Source: JAAZFE01 sp034005635 (GTDB taxonomy: Bacteria > Verrucomicrobiota > Kiritimatiellia > CAIQIC01 > Lenti-01). From it: a DNA stretch of 27,135 bases. The position numbers and the translations under genes were made by a program. The notes beneath the pieces are model-generated. The model did not search any database. It had not been told where the DNA came from and was given only the letters and a program-made list of their open reading frames with translations. Every line of letters starts with the position of its first letter. Within the stretch, counting starts at the first letter, position 1. Below are positions 7,286-15,049 of the stretch, piece by piece. The stretch is from positions 1 through 27,135 of the forward strand of contig JAVEUJ010000017.1 in NCBI GenBank assembly GCA_034005635.1, read 5' to 3'.

Positions 7286-8914
7286 TTATCCGATGCAACC
7301 CCGTGGGATGCGGTAGAGGCCGCCGGAGGCCGTGACCAGATCTTCCAGTGAATGCGCCGGCAGCAGGTCGGTCGTGGCCGTGCTGGGATCAATTCCCAAG
7401 TCAGCGACCGTTTTGACGATTCCTGCAGAACACAGAGCCTCGCGCGTGGTAGCATGGCTGGTGGCACCCACGGGGGTATCACCCGCCACCGCCGCTATCG
7501 CCTGCTGACGCGTTGCGAGATCGGGGCACTTGTCCAAATAGGCAATGCCCTGTTCCGTGACGATGTGGGTAACCTGGTTGCCGGCGATCATGATTGGTGG
7601 CTCGGTGAAAACACCCTCTCGATGCAGTTGCTGGGCGTCGAGTTCCTCGATGAACACCGGAATATCCCTTTTCTCGGAGCGGGTAGGGGTGATCTGGACC
7701 ACCAACTTTCGGCCACGGAAGACTTGCTCGCAGATAGCGCCAGCCGCTGTCGTCGCGGGTGTATTATGGCGGCGACCGGGGGGGGTGCCGCCCAGATTGG
7801 GGGCGCCGCCGAATCCGGCGATCATCCCCTTGATCGCCGTGGAAGAATTACCAAAACGATCGATTTGCAGTGTGGCACCGATGAAGAGGTCGATGGCATA
7901 GAGCCCGGCCATGTGCGCATAGCAACGGTTGGAGCGCATGGCGCCATCGGGGCCGACGGCAAAAATGTCGGGGCGCGCCTGAACATAGTCCTCCATGCCC
8001 GGTTCACCGCCAAAGGCATAGATGTGTTCGACGAATCCGGCTTCAATCGCAGGGATCAGGGTGGGGTGGGGATTGAGCACCCAGCGTGTGGCCACCTGGC
8101 CTTTGAGCCCGAGTTGCGCACCATAGGTGGGTAGGAGCAGTTCGATGGCGGCGGTGGCGTAGCCGAGACCGTGATTCAACGCTTGTACGCCGTAGGGCTG
8201 ATAGATGCCCTTGAGGGTCATCATCGCCATCAGGATTTGTTGGGTAGTGATCCGGCCGGGATTGCGAGTGAAGAGCGGTTGGAGGTGGTAGTCTTCTTCC
8301 GTGACGACGATAAAATCCACCCAGGAGGCGGGGATGTCAACACGCGGCACGCGGTCGAGTTTCTGCCGGACCTGAACGATCACAACACCCATCTTAAAGC
8401 GTGTGGCTTCGGCAATGACGGGCGAGTCTTCGGTGTTGGCCCCAGTGTAGATATTACCCTCAGCATCGCAGGCGTCGGCGACGAGGATGGCCACCTGCGG
8501 ATAGAGGTCGACAAAATAGCGTCCGTAAAGTTCCAGATAGGTGTGGATGGCGCCAATCCGGACCTTGTTCGCGGTGGCGAGCTGGTAGAGGGCCTTAGAC
8601 TGCGGTCCGGAATAGGCAAAATCGAGGCGATCGGCGATGCCGCGGCGGAACAGTTCAAGATGCTCGTCCAGTACGAGGGTGGATTGGACCATGTGCAGGC
8701 GGTTGACTTGCGCGGGGTCCAGCTTCACCATCTCGCGGGCGAAAAAATCGGCCTGTTTCTGGTTGTCGCCCTCGATACAAACACGATCACCCGAGCGTAC
8801 AACGGCCTGAAGCAGAGCCAGAGCATTGGTCTTGGCGACGAATTTACCAGACGCGAGGGAGGCGGCAGTATTCAGTCGGTCGAGATAGTTGTCGCGCAGG
8901 CGGTCAAATTTCAT
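7286..8914 (-). CDS. mdcA: Malonate decarboxylase alpha subunit (malonate:ACP transferase subunit)
   Basis: 542 residues, near the ~550 of Klebsiella MdcA. The whole protein matches my memory of that family: GDRVCIEGDNQKQADF, LHMVQSTLVLDEHLELF, IGAIHTYLELYGRYFVDL, GNIYTGANTEDSPVI, VDIPASWVDFIVV, LNPHPTLIPAIEAGFVEH, GMEDYVQARPDIFAVGPDG, GNSSTAIKGMIAGFGGAPN. MdcA transfers malonyl to the dephospho-CoA-bearing carrier MdcC and releases acetate from acetyl-MdcC. Decarboxylation needs MdcD/MdcE, and the carrier needs MdcB/MdcG. None of these is in this window, so the gene is an orphan here. AAGGA precedes the ATG. It follows the tandem winged-helix regulator on the same strand after 126 bases, which suggests control by that regulator. 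It could instead have been recruited as another CoA transferase. Confidence 0.88.
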   Translation of the reverse strand: MKFDRLRDNYLDRLNTAASLASGKFVAKTNALALLQAVVRSGDRVCIEGDNQKQADFFAREMVKLDPAQVNRLHMVQSTLVLDEHLELFRRGIADRLDFAYSGPQSKALYQLATANKVRIGAIHTYLELYGRYFVDLYPQVAILVADACDAEGNIYTGANTEDSPVIAEATRFKMGVVIVQVRQKLDRVPRVDIPASWVDFIVVTEEDYHLQPLFTRNPGRITTQQILMAMMTLKGIYQPYGVQALNHGLGYATAAIELLLPTYGAQLGLKGQVATRWVLNPHPTLIPAIEAGFVEHIYAFGGEPGMEDYVQARPDIFAVGPDGAMRSNRCYAHMAGLYAIDLFIGATLQIDRFGNSSTAIKGMIAGFGGAPNLGGTPPGRRHNTPATTAAGAICEQVFRGRKLVVQITPTRSEKRDIPVFIEELDAQQLHREGVFTEPPIMIAGNQVTHIVTEQGIAYLDKCPDLATRQQAIAAVAGDTPVGATSHATTREALCSAGIVKTVADLGIDPSTATTDLLPAHSLEDLVTASGGLYRIPRGCIG

Positions 8915-8990
8915 GGGGCGGTCCTTAAATATATAATTATTAGCTTTAGGCCTGAATACATCATGCTAAACGAGATCTGGTAAAATTCCA

Positions 8991-9014
8991 ATGAAGAAGT
9001 AGATGAAGAAGTAG
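8991..9014. repeat. Perfect tandem repeat of a 12-mer between regulator and mdcA
   Basis: ATGAAGAAGTAG occurs twice in direct succession (8991-9002 and 9003-9014). It lies in the 126-base space between the regulator stop (9041) and the mdcA start (8914). Nearer mdcA, about 8920-8945 is AT-rich (ATATATAATTATTA) and could hold an mdcA promoter -10 region, though no convincing -35 was found. Confidence 0.7.
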
Positions 9015-9040
9015 GTGGGGAAGACGTCCGGGCGCAGGGA

Positions 9041-9589
9041 TCAGAGAAGCTTTAGCAGGGCGGCATGGACAGGGTGGGTAGCGGGCAGAAGGTGGTATGC
9101 CCTCCGCTCCCATACCACCCAGCCGGTTTGTCGCAGAATGCTCAAATGCCGAGTCAGATTCTTGCTCCCCGTGTGGAATTCGCCCATCAGTTCCGCCGGT
9201 GCCCGCGGGTGACTGGCCAGAGCGCGAACGAGGGCAACCCGGCGTTCATGGGCCAACCCTTTGGCAATGGACTCGATAGCATCATTCGGGGCCGCTGCCG
9301 TCGCCCAGGCCGATTTCAATGCACGAAGTAGGGGAGCGGCTGAAGGCACCAAGGGATCGGAAACAGGCATGTACACAACAGCGGGTCCCCGGCAGGTCCG
9401 CCGGATGAGACCGCGCGACTGGATGCGGCGTAATTCCTGGCTGGCATCCGAAACGCCCACACCGACCGCATGTGCCAATTCGGACACGTTGAACCCTGGA
9501 TGAGTGATGACCATGCGGAGCAACTGCAGCCGGATCCGGCCGTTCAAAACTCGGCAGGTTCGCCAAATGGTTGGGCTTAAAGGTGGCAT
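9041..9589 (-). CDS. Tandem winged-helix (ArsR/MarR-type) transcriptional regulator
   Basis: 182 residues containing two consecutive winged-helix modules. The first (about 8-75) has VLNGRIRLQLLRMVI, FNVSELAHAVGVGVSDASQEL and GLIRRTCRGPAVVY. The second (about 100-178) has IAKGLAHERRVALVRALA, APAELMGEF, KNLTRHLSILRQTGWV and RRAYHLLPATHP. Both follow the ArsR layout of helix-turn-helix plus beta wing. No cysteine metal site of the ArsR alpha3N type is evident. Two modules in one chain could let a monomer act like the usual ArsR dimer. AGAGGAG precedes the ATG at good spacing. The three palindromes immediately upstream (9619-9715) are candidate operators, suggesting autoregulation. mdcA lies downstream on the same strand and is a possible target. 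The ligand or signal is unknown. Confidence 0.75.
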   Translation of the reverse strand: MPPLSPTIWRTCRVLNGRIRLQLLRMVITHPGFNVSELAHAVGVGVSDASQELRRIQSRGLIRRTCRGPAVVYMPVSDPLVPSAAPLLRALKSAWATAAAPNDAIESIAKGLAHERRVALVRALASHPRAPAELMGEFHTGSKNLTRHLSILRQTGWVVWERRAYHLLPATHPVHAALLKLL

Positions 9590-9618
9590 CGCACTAATCT
9601 CCTCTGTTTAAGGCTGGC

Positions 9619-9715
9619 ATTGTTTTATAAGAGAATATTGCGAATGGCAAGGCATGGCTTCCTATTGTTTTATAAAACATGCCCCTTTATGCGCTCCTAT
9701 TGTTTTATAAAACAA
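9619..9715. promoter_or_regulatory. Three-copy palindromic motif TTGTTTTATAAAACAA upstream of the tandem winged-helix regulator
   Basis: The core ATTGTTTTATAA appears at 9619-9630, 9664-9675 and 9699-9710. The third copy is a perfect 16-bp palindrome (9700-9715) and the second matches 15 of 16 (9665-9680). A 20-base stretch, TCCTATTGTTTTATAAAACA, repeats exactly at 9660-9679 and 9695-9714. Copies lie 45 and 35 bases apart, between the regulator start (9589) and the aconitase stop (9785). The position suggests operators for the regulator, and the TATAAA on the minus strand could double as promoter -10 elements. A dispersed palindromic repeat family is the alternative. Confidence 0.6.
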
Positions 9716-9784
9716 GTCCCCAGAGCCATCGCGTACTTTCTTTGGCGAAAAAATGGCCAGAAGGGGGCCGAGGTGGAGGTGATG

Positions 9785-12466
9785 CTATGTGTTTTCGAGC
9801 AGATTATTCAGGACGTAGGGGAGGATGCCGCCGGCGAGGTAGTAATCAATCTCGATGGGGGTATCGATGCGATTGTGGAGCTGGAAGTAAATTTTCGATC
9901 CGTCGGGCTTGGTGGCGATTGCGGCATGAGTTCCGTGGGGCTGAAGGGGGCCAACGCCCTGGATTGAAATGGTCTCGGAGCCATCAAGGCCGAGGGATTC
10001 TGCGGTCTGGCCGTCGGCAAATTCGAAGGGCATGACACCCATTTCGACAAGATTGGAGCGGTGGATGCGCTCAAAGCTCTCAGCAATGACGGCGCGGACA
10101 CCGAGGAGCAGGGGGCCCTTGGCAGCCCAGTCGCGGCTGCTCCCGGCCCCATAGAGTTTGCCAGCAATAACAACGGCCGGGACGTTGGCTTGTTGATAGG
10201 CCACGGCGGCATCAAAGATGCTCATTTCTTCCCCGGAGGGTTGGAATGTCGTCCATCCGCCTTCGCGGGAAGCCATACGGTTGCGCAAGCGGACATTGGC
10301 AAAGGTGCCGCGCATCATGACTTCGTGGTTGCCGCGGCGTGAACCGTAGGAATTGAAGTTCTGGGGTTTGATTCCATGCTCCATCAAATAGTGTGCGGCG
10401 GGGGAGTCTTTGGCGATGGAGCCGGCGGGAGAAATATGGTCGGTGGTAATGAAGTCACCAAACAGGCCTAGGATACGGGCATCCGTGATGTCCGCTGAAG
10501 GCTTGGCGACGGTCAGGATGGGGGGCTCGCGGATGTAGGTGGAATCGGGACGCCAGTCGAACACAGGCTGATCCGCGACTTCGATCTGGTTCCATTCAGG
10601 AGTGTATTGATTGACGTCGCTATAGGCGGTGGCATAGAGGCTGGGATCGTTGGCCTGTGCGAGGAGGATATCAATCGCAGCGGATGACGGCCAAAGGTCA
10701 CGGAGGAAAACGGGCTGTCCGTCGCTGCCGGTGCCGATGGGGTCGTGATCGAGGTCGATATCGACGCGTCCGGCGAGAGCAAAGGCGATGACGAGGGGGG
10801 GGGAGCACAGATAGTTGGCTTTGCATTGGGGATGAACGCGGCCTTCGAAGTTGCGATTGCCGGAGAGCACGGCAGCGGCGACAAGATCCTGGTCGTTAAT
10901 GGCCTGAGCGATATCGTCGCGCAGAGGCCCGCTATTGCCGATACAGGTGCCGCAGCCGTAGGCGGCGACCCCAAAGCCGAGCTGTTCAAGGGCGGCGAGA
11001 AGACCGGTATTGGTGAGGTAGGCAGTGACAACGCGTGAGCCGGGGACAAGGGAGGTTTTGACGTAGGGCGGTATGGTGAGGCCGCGGGCAACCGCATTTT
11101 TGGCGAGCAGGCCGGCAGCTAGCAGCAGTACGGGGTTGGAGGTATTGGTGCAAGAGGTGATGGAGGCGATGGCGATAGAGCCGTGGCGCATTTCGGAGCC
11201 GTCGGCCAAGGCAGCCGTGGTGCCGAGGCGGTCGGTCGGGACATCAAATCCGCCTGCATCGGGGATTGCGGGCAAGGCGGAGAGGAAGCGCTGTTTGATT
11301 TCGTTGAGGGGCTGGTGGTCATGGGGTTTCTTGGGGCCGGCGATGGATGCGGCAACAGTGGCGAGGTCCAGTTCGATCACCCGCGAATAGAGGGGATCAG
11401 GAGAATTGCGATCCAGAAAGAGCCCTTGGAGTCGGGCATAGCGTTCGACGAGGGCGCAGTGGGAAGGGGTGCGGCCAGTCATGCGCAGGTAGGCAATGGT
11501 TTCAGCGTCCATGGGAAAAAAGCCAGTCGTGGCACCGTATTCTGGCGCCATATTGGCGAGCACGGAGCGGTCGGACAGGGAGAGGCTGGCGATGCCAGAA
11601 CCAAAATACTCGACGAACTGTCCGACAACATTTTCGCGCCGCAAGAGTTGGGTCATGACGAGGGCGAGGTCGGTGGCGGTAACGCCAGGGCGGAGGGCGC
11701 CGGTGAGACGCACACCGTTAACGACGGGGGTGAGCAAGGTGATGGGCTGGCCCAGCATGGCGGCCTCGGCCTCGATGCCACCGACACCCCAGCCAAGGAC
11801 GCCGAGACCGTTAATCATAGTGGTGTGAGAATCGGTACCAACAAGGGTGTCGGGATAGGCTAGAAGGGAGCCGTCGGGTTGCGGTTCGGCATGGACGCCG
11901 TGAGCGAGGAATTCCAAGTTGATCTGATGGCAGATTCCGACGCCGGGGGGCACGATGCGCAGCTTTTTAAAGGTTTGCTGTCCCCAGCGCAGAAATTCAT
12001 AGCGTTCGTGATTGCGACTGAATTCAATTTCGATATTGCGGGCCAAGGAATCGAGTGTGGCTGAGCAGTCGATTTGAACGGAGTGATCGACAACCATATC
12101 CACCGGGACGAGGGGTTCGATCAGGCTGGGGTTACCGCCGCGCCGAACAACTTCTGATCGCAGAGCAGCTAGATCGACGATGCAGGGGACACCGGTAAAA
12201 TCCTGGAGGAGAACCCGCGAGGGCAGATAAGGGAATCCCTCGGAGGCGTCTGTGCCGGGTTGCCAGCGGGCAAGGGCTTCTGCGTGGCTCCACTGGTAAG
12301 CGGGGTGGGCTTGGTTGCGCAGGACGGATTCGAGCAAAATGCGCAGGATATAGGGTAGTTCCGCCATGGGGGCGCCGCGCAGAGGTTCGGCCTCGGCCAG
12401 GCTGTAATAGGATACGGTTTGGCCGTCGTGGGTGAAGGTTTTCAGTGTAGAAATGGATTGGCTCAT
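9785..12466 (-). CDS. acnA: Aconitate hydratase A
   Basis: 893 residues, the usual length of AcnA (~890). It interconverts citrate and isocitrate through cis-aconitate in the TCA cycle in the cytoplasm. The [4Fe-4S] ligands are visible in TSCTNTSNP (near residue 438) and CGTCIGNSGPL (two cysteines near 504 and 507). Other family marks are GTDSHTTMINGLGVLGWGVG, the swivel-domain GSSRDWAAKGPLLLGVRAV, and YGSRRGNHEVMMRGTFANVR. The order of these segments is that of AcnA/IRP1, not AcnB. The ATG has AGGAG a few bases upstream and a well-placed promoter (12494-12522). It is transcribed alone on the minus strand; no other TCA-cycle gene is adjacent. Confidence 0.97.
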   Translation of the reverse strand: MSQSISTLKTFTHDGQTVSYYSLAEAEPLRGAPMAELPYILRILLESVLRNQAHPAYQWSHAEALARWQPGTDASEGFPYLPSRVLLQDFTGVPCIVDLAALRSEVVRRGGNPSLIEPLVPVDMVVDHSVQIDCSATLDSLARNIEIEFSRNHERYEFLRWGQQTFKKLRIVPPGVGICHQINLEFLAHGVHAEPQPDGSLLAYPDTLVGTDSHTTMINGLGVLGWGVGGIEAEAAMLGQPITLLTPVVNGVRLTGALRPGVTATDLALVMTQLLRRENVVGQFVEYFGSGIASLSLSDRSVLANMAPEYGATTGFFPMDAETIAYLRMTGRTPSHCALVERYARLQGLFLDRNSPDPLYSRVIELDLATVAASIAGPKKPHDHQPLNEIKQRFLSALPAIPDAGGFDVPTDRLGTTAALADGSEMRHGSIAIASITSCTNTSNPVLLLAAGLLAKNAVARGLTIPPYVKTSLVPGSRVVTAYLTNTGLLAALEQLGFGVAAYGCGTCIGNSGPLRDDIAQAINDQDLVAAAVLSGNRNFEGRVHPQCKANYLCSPPLVIAFALAGRVDIDLDHDPIGTGSDGQPVFLRDLWPSSAAIDILLAQANDPSLYATAYSDVNQYTPEWNQIEVADQPVFDWRPDSTYIREPPILTVAKPSADITDARILGLFGDFITTDHISPAGSIAKDSPAAHYLMEHGIKPQNFNSYGSRRGNHEVMMRGTFANVRLRNRMASREGGWTTFQPSGEEMSIFDAAVAYQQANVPAVVIAGKLYGAGSSRDWAAKGPLLLGVRAVIAESFERIHRSNLVEMGVMPFEFADGQTAESLGLDGSETISIQGVGPLQPHGTHAAIATKPDGSKIYFQLHNRIDTPIEIDYYLAGGILPYVLNNLLENT

Positions 12467-12485
12467 ATGCGGCTCCTGTTAGAAT

Positions 12486-12670
12486 GACAGGCTACTATAC
12501 TGTAAGAGGCGCCCACGAACAATCTACAATCCGGGCCTCACGAAAGGCTCAAGGATTACTTTCGAGGTGTGAGAGATATCACGCTCGGGGGTGTCAAAAT
12601 TTCAAAATTGGCACACGTGTCACTGGGCAGAGACGTAATAGTTGAGGGGGGGGGGAAGCGACAGGCTACT
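12486..12670. repeat. Direct repeat GACAGGCTACT flanking the non-coding region upstream of acnA
   Basis: GACAGGCTACT is found exactly at 12486-12496 and 12660-12670. The first copy covers the acnA -10 box. The whole interval 12467-12734 lacks a credible gene. It also holds a run of ten G residues (12646-12655) and the 8-bp palindrome ACACGTGT near 12613-12620. The repeats may be regulator sites or chance. Confidence 0.4.
12494..12522 (-). promoter_or_regulatory. Sigma-70-type promoter of acnA
   Basis: On the minus strand, TTGTTC (12522-12517) and TATAGT (12499-12494) are separated by 17 bases. This predicts a transcript start near 12487 and a leader of about 20 bases before the ATG at 12466, just long enough for the AGGAG site. 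The -10 overlaps one copy of an 11-base direct repeat (12486-12496). Confidence 0.6.
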
Positions 12671-12734
12671 TTATCCACGGTCGGTTGTGTTCGAGGCAAG
12701 GTCGGCAATCGTTCAGCCGCCAGAATCCGGGCAC

Positions 12735-12762
12735 AAAAAAGCGGGAGGCCTGCGCCTCCCGC
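12735..12762 (-). terminator. Rho-independent terminator of the ferritin gene
   Basis: GCGGGAGGC (12741-12749) and GCCTCCCGC (12754-12762) form a perfect 9-bp stem with a 4-base loop. On the minus strand the stem is followed by six T residues (complement of A 12735-12740). It lies 15 bases past the ferritin stop. Confidence 0.92.
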
Positions 12763-12777
12763 GGGGGTCAGATAGGG

Positions 12778-13272
12778 TTAGTCTTTCTGACGCTTGCCGA
12801 ACTGACGGTCCAGCATGAAGGTGCCGTTGGCAGAACCGCGCACATGCTGGAGGGCGCTGATCGCGTCGTTGCAGCTGGCCTCTTCCTCGACCTGTTCATC
12901 GATGAACCACGTGAGCATGCTCTGGGTGGCATAGTCTTTTTCTTCGATCGCGAGGGTGTACAGATCGTTGATCCAAGCGGTGACTTTCTTCTCATGCAGG
13001 AGAGCGTCTTCGAACATCTCCAGGATGCCTTTCCATTCAGTCGCGGGAGCCTCCATGGCACCCAAAACGACTTTATGGCCCTGATCTTGGACATATTTGG
13101 AGAACTTCAGAGCGTGTTCCTGTTCCTCTTCGAACTGGAGTGTCATCCAGTGGGCAGTGCCGTTGAAGCCCTTCTCGGTGGCATCGTTGGCCATGGCGAG
13201 ATATAAAAATGCGGAAAAAAATTCACGATTAATCTGCGTGTTAATTGCCTGAGCCATTTTAGTACTGATCAT
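12778..13272 (-). CDS. ftnA: Bacterial non-haem ferritin
   Basis: 164 residues, a four-helix-bundle iron storage protein of the FtnA type that oxidises Fe(II) and stores it as a mineral in a 24-mer. Diiron-centre ligands are visible in NREFFSAFLYLAMA (Glu 17), FEEEQEHALKF (Glu and His of the E-x-x-H pair), EMFEDALLHEKKV, and FIDEQVEEEASCND. No haem-binding methionine typical of bacterioferritin is evident. AAGGA precedes the ATG at 13272. The AT-rich minus-strand segment near 13290-13310 (TATAGA) may be its -10. It is a single gene with its own terminator, divergent from tgt; no clear Fur box was recognised between them. ftnA is used as the usual family name. Confidence 0.95.
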   Translation of the reverse strand: MISTKMAQAINTQINREFFSAFLYLAMANDATEKGFNGTAHWMTLQFEEEQEHALKFSKYVQDQGHKVVLGAMEAPATEWKGILEMFEDALLHEKKVTAWINDLYTLAIEEKDYATQSMLTWFIDEQVEEEASCNDAISALQHVRGSANGTFMLDRQFGKRQKD

Positions 13273-13461
13273 ATTTGGTGGTCCTTGAGTTGTTTTTCTA
13301 TAATGTTTTAGCGGGGAGCCAACGGCATCCGCACTTTCAATGACTGTAATCTATCATGCCGCCGGGAAATTGTCATGCCGGCCCCTGCAATTATTTACAT
13401 GAGGCGGTTGAGGCGCAAAACCTCGACAAAGGGCGGGGGGGCGGGGTAGAGTGCCGCTCTT

Positions 13462-14613
13462 ATGCCCGAAATCGGCACATTTGAGATTTTACATGAAGAC
13501 CCGGCGACGAAGGCTCGCCTAGGGCGTCTATGGACAGCCCATGGCCCGGTGGATACGCCGGTGTTCATGCCCGTCGGCACCCAGGCGACGGTCAAATCTA
13601 TGGCCCCATGGGAGTTGGAGTCGCTGAATTGCGAAATTCTGCTGGGCAACACCTATCACCTAAATATCCGTCCGGGCATGGAGGTGATGGAGGCAATGGG
13701 TGGGCTGCACCGGTTCCAAGACTGGAAGCGGGCGATCTTGACCGACAGCGGCGGCTACCAGGTATTCAGTCTGACGCACCTGCGAAAGATGACGCCTGAC
13801 GGGGTTTGGTTCCGGTCGCACGTGGATGGAACCAAAATGTTCATGGGGCCGAAAGAAAGCATGGCCATTCAGCGGACGCTGGGGTCCGATATTGCGATGG
13901 TATTTGACGAGTGTCCGCCGTGTCCCTGCACGCCGGAATACGCTTGCCAAGCTGTGGACCGCACCCTATCGTGGGCAGCCCAATGTGCCCAACAACCTCG
14001 GGCTCCGGGGCAGTTGGTGTTTGGCATTGTTCAGGGCGGCATCCACCCGGAGTTGCGGGAGCGCTGCGCCAAGGGATTGCTGGAACTAGGCGCGTTCGAT
14101 GGCTATGCCATCGGGGGCGTAAGCGTAGGCGAACCCGAGGACTTGATCATGCCGGGCGTGCGCATGACAGTGGACCTGTTGCCGAAGGAGCGTCCGCGTT
14201 ATCTAATGGGCGTCGGCCAATTTTGGCAAATGTCTGAATCGGTGGCGCTGGGCGTCGATATGTTTGACTGCGTGATGCCCACACGGTTGGCGCGGCATGG
14301 GACGGTCTTCACCCGCCAGGGCCGCTATTCGGTGCGGTCGGCGGTGAACCGCCTCGATGAGCGTCCGCTGGAGGAGGGCTGCACATGCCCGGCTTGCCAG
14401 CGGTTTAGCCGGGGCTATGTGCGGCATCTGCTCAACGTGGGCGAGATCCTCGGGGTCCGCCTGACGGCGCTGCACAATATGCAGGCCTATTTTGAGTTTA
14501 TCGCCCGAATGCGCGACAGCATCCGGGAGGGACAGTTTGAAGCGTTCCGCGCTGAAACGACTCGGGTGTACGGGCCGACAGCGGCGGGACCGGGAGCCGC
14601 GGCCGGAGCTTAG
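13462..14613 (+). CDS. tgt: tRNA-guanine transglycosylase (queuine tRNA-ribosyltransferase)
   Basis: 383 residues, typical for bacterial Tgt. It exchanges guanine 34 for preQ1 in GUN anticodons. The TIM-barrel active site is visible: ILTDSGGYQVFSL with general acid/base Asp95, GIVQGG, AIGGVSVGEP, and nucleophile Asp269 in FDCVMPTRLARHG. The zinc site C-x-C-x2-C is Cys307, Cys309, Cys312, with His338 in ALHN. There is no strong ribosome site before the ATG at 13462, but the next residues (PEIGTFEILHEDPATKARLG) match the usual N-terminus. The C-terminal tail is rich in Ala and Gly. It is the first gene of tgt-yajC-secDF-recJ, and the tgt-yajC-sec order is the same as in E. coli. The promoter must lie within 13273-13461 but I cannot place it. 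Confidence 0.97.
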   Translation: MPEIGTFEILHEDPATKARLGRLWTAHGPVDTPVFMPVGTQATVKSMAPWELESLNCEILLGNTYHLNIRPGMEVMEAMGGLHRFQDWKRAILTDSGGYQVFSLTHLRKMTPDGVWFRSHVDGTKMFMGPKESMAIQRTLGSDIAMVFDECPPCPCTPEYACQAVDRTLSWAAQCAQQPRAPGQLVFGIVQGGIHPELRERCAKGLLELGAFDGYAIGGVSVGEPEDLIMPGVRMTVDLLPKERPRYLMGVGQFWQMSESVALGVDMFDCVMPTRLARHGTVFTRQGRYSVRSAVNRLDERPLEEGCTCPACQRFSRGYVRHLLNVGEILGVRLTALHNMQAYFEFIARMRDSIREGQFEAFRAETTRVYGPTAAGPGAAAGA

Positions 14614-14632
14614 CGGCAAAAGGAGAAGAGTA

Positions 14633-14986
14633 ATGAGCTGGATGAATTTGTTGGCGATGATGGGCGCACCGGCGGGCGGCGGTGGTGGTGGGCAGAATTC
14701 GAGCGTATTTATGTTTGTGTGGCTGGGCTTGATGGTGGCCTTGTTCTATTTCATGCTGATCCGTCCGCAGAAGCGTCGGGAAAAGGAGCGTCAGGCACTG
14801 CTGTCAGCGGTTAAGACCGGCGACCGGGTACTGTTTGGCGGGGGCTTCCTTGGTGTGGTGGCTAACGTTAAGGACAAGACCTTGGTGGTGAAGATCGCCG
14901 ACAACGTGAAGGTCGAGATTGTGCGCAGTGCGGTGTCGCAGGTGCTGGACAAGGGCGAAACGCCGGAAGAAGAGGCCAAGGCCTAG
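14633..14986 (+). CDS. yajC: Sec translocon accessory protein YajC
   Basis: 117 residues. It has a short periplasmic N-terminus with a glycine run (APAGGGGGGQ), one membrane helix (about 25-45, FMFVWLGLMVALFYFML), then the family signature IRPQKRREKERQALL and a basic cytoplasmic domain with LSAVKTGDRVLFGGGFLGVV. YajC associates with SecDF and YidC at the translocon. The ATG at 14633 is preferred because AAAAGGAGAAG precedes it; the frame is open further upstream inside tgt, but that part is a shadow. It starts 19 bases after the tgt stop. Confidence 0.95.
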   Translation: MSWMNLLAMMGAPAGGGGGGQNSSVFMFVWLGLMVALFYFMLIRPQKRREKERQALLSAVKTGDRVLFGGGFLGVVANVKDKTLVVKIADNVKVEIVRSAVSQVLDKGETPEEEAKA

Positions 14987-15049
14987 AGGTCCGCTGAGGG
15001 CCAATTTGATTTCCGGCGCAACTGCCGGGCAAACAACGGGAAGAATGAC

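Noticed and set aside
8171..8983. 270-residue plus-strand frame opposite mdcA
   Set aside because: mdcA matches its family along the full length; this frame has no known motif and is explained by GC-rich codon bias.
9620..10035. Plus-strand frames across the palindromic sites (FYKT, FIKQ repeats)
   Set aside because: They translate the palindromes and the antisense of acnA; no start signal or domain is evident.
11183..11863. 226-residue Gly/Glu-rich plus-strand frame inside aconitase
   Set aside because: It is antisense to an unambiguous acnA and shows only low-complexity composition.
13290..13322. Full sigma-70 promoter for ferritin
   Set aside because: TATAGA is present on the minus strand, but the nearest -35-like TTGGCT is only 14 bases away, so the pair is not credible.
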